DNA of 6,247 nucleotides from Spirochaetaceae bacterium (lineage in GTDB: Bacteria; Spirochaetota; Spirochaetia; Treponematales; Breznakiellaceae), in assembly GCA_031265025.1 (NCBI GenBank), contig JAISDF010000256.1:1-6247 (forward strand), written 5' to 3'. A program made the position numbers and the translations under genes. The notes beneath the pieces are model-generated. The model saw only the letters and a list, made by a program, of their open reading frames with translations. It searched no databases and was not told the DNA's origin. Each line of letters starts with the position of its first letter. Position 1 is the first letter of the stretch. Shown in pieces: positions 5,834 to 6,247 of this stretch.

Positions 5834-6247
5834 CTAACGGCTGGTTTTTGCCAGGTCGCAAATCCGGCGGGCCATTTTGTCCAGGGGGACCTGTTCCATC
5901 ACATGGCCCAGTTCCCAGGCGACCCTGGGCATACCATAAACCACCGCGGAACCTTCGTCCTGGCCTATGGTAATGCCCCCTTCCTTATAAATGGTTCCCA
6001 GTTGCTGGGCGCCGTCCCGTCCCATGCCGGTCATGATGACCCCCAGGGCGTGGTTCTGATAGTTCAGAGCCACCGACGCAAACAGTACGTCCGCCGAAGG
6101 CCGGTGGCCGGAAACAAGGGGGGAATCGGAAAGATGGACTACGCCTCCGGAGGCTTTTCGTTCCACTTCCAGGTGCTTGTTGCCCTGGGCGATGAGTATG
6201 CGGCCGGGAACGATAGCGTCTCCTTCTTCGGCCTCCTTTACGTCCAG
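5834..6247 (-). CDS. cheB: CheB protein-glutamate methylesterase, C-terminal part
   Basis: The frame is open to the right edge, so the N-terminal receiver domain and the first part of the catalytic domain lie outside. The 137 visible residues match the end of the CheB methylesterase domain: EAEEGDAIVPGRILIAQGN, then VVHLSDSPLVSGHRPSADVLF, then GVIMTGMGRDGAQQL, whose Asp (codon 6016-6014) is the third member of the Ser-His-Asp catalytic triad. QDEGSAVVYGMPRVAWELG then follows. The Ser and His fall outside the window. CheB demethylates and deamidates chemoreceptors in the cytoplasm as part of chemotactic adaptation, usually after phosphorylation by CheA. A GTG at 6166 is internal, not the start. 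The gene converges on the small barrel gene, with 10 bases between their stops, and is unlikely to belong to that unit. Confidence 0.95.
   Translation of the reverse strand: MDVKEAEEGDAIVPGRILIAQGNKHLEVERKASGGVVHLSDSPLVSGHRPSADVLFASVALNYQNHALGVIMTGMGRDGAQQLGTIYKEGGITIGQDEGSAVVYGMPRVAWELGHVMEQVPLDKMARRICDLAKTSR

Noticed and set aside
5828..5849. Possible bidirectional terminator between the barrel gene and cheB: A-tract, AGC-TAACG-GCT hairpin, T-tract.
   Set aside because: The GC stem is only three pairs, with a two-base bulge before the A/T pairs. It is placed where a terminator would be useful but is too weak to call.

Overview
The window looks like a chromosomal segment of a spirochaete, most likely a Treponema-type organism with mid-range GC. 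The grounds are a YaaR (DUF327) gene followed directly by a RicT/PSP1 gene, a chemotaxis methylesterase gene, and a block of exported envelope proteins with a relaxed lipobox and short beta-barrel proteins. The GC level would suit the termite-gut treponemes better than T. denticola. That placement is inference from memory of the families, not from a search.

Layout: (1) 1-1379, + strand: the 3' part of a YaaR-like gene, then a complete ricT (PSP1 family) with both cysteine motifs. (2) 1351-1650, - strand: a small ArsR-family repressor that converges on ricT and overlaps its last 29 bases. (3) 1651-1743: a very AT-rich divergent promoter region holding a 6-bp inverted repeat. (4) 1744-5823, + strand: three exported proteins in a row. 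Two are paralogues built from a CsgG-like domain, a TPR-like stretch and a conserved module I cannot assign. The second is a lipoprotein with an added charged helix and a C-terminal beta-rich, barrel-like domain. The third is a short outer-membrane barrel-like protein that starts 2 bases after the preceding stop. (5) 5834-6247, - strand: the C-terminal part of CheB, running off the right edge.

The central block is the part that does not correspond to a system I know. A reasonable reading is an outer-membrane assembly: a soluble or periplasmic CsgG-like protein, its lipidated paralogue carrying a barrel-like domain, and a small barrel partner. The divergent ArsR-type regulator may control it. 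The inverted repeat lies where a repressor could block both divergent promoters. A second good promoter match (TTGATA, 16 bases, TATAAT) lies across the 3' end of the first paralogue, so the lipoprotein and barrel genes may also be transcribed on their own. No RNA genes, insertion sequences or CRISPR arrays were seen, and no gene-free stretch exceeds about 100 bases.
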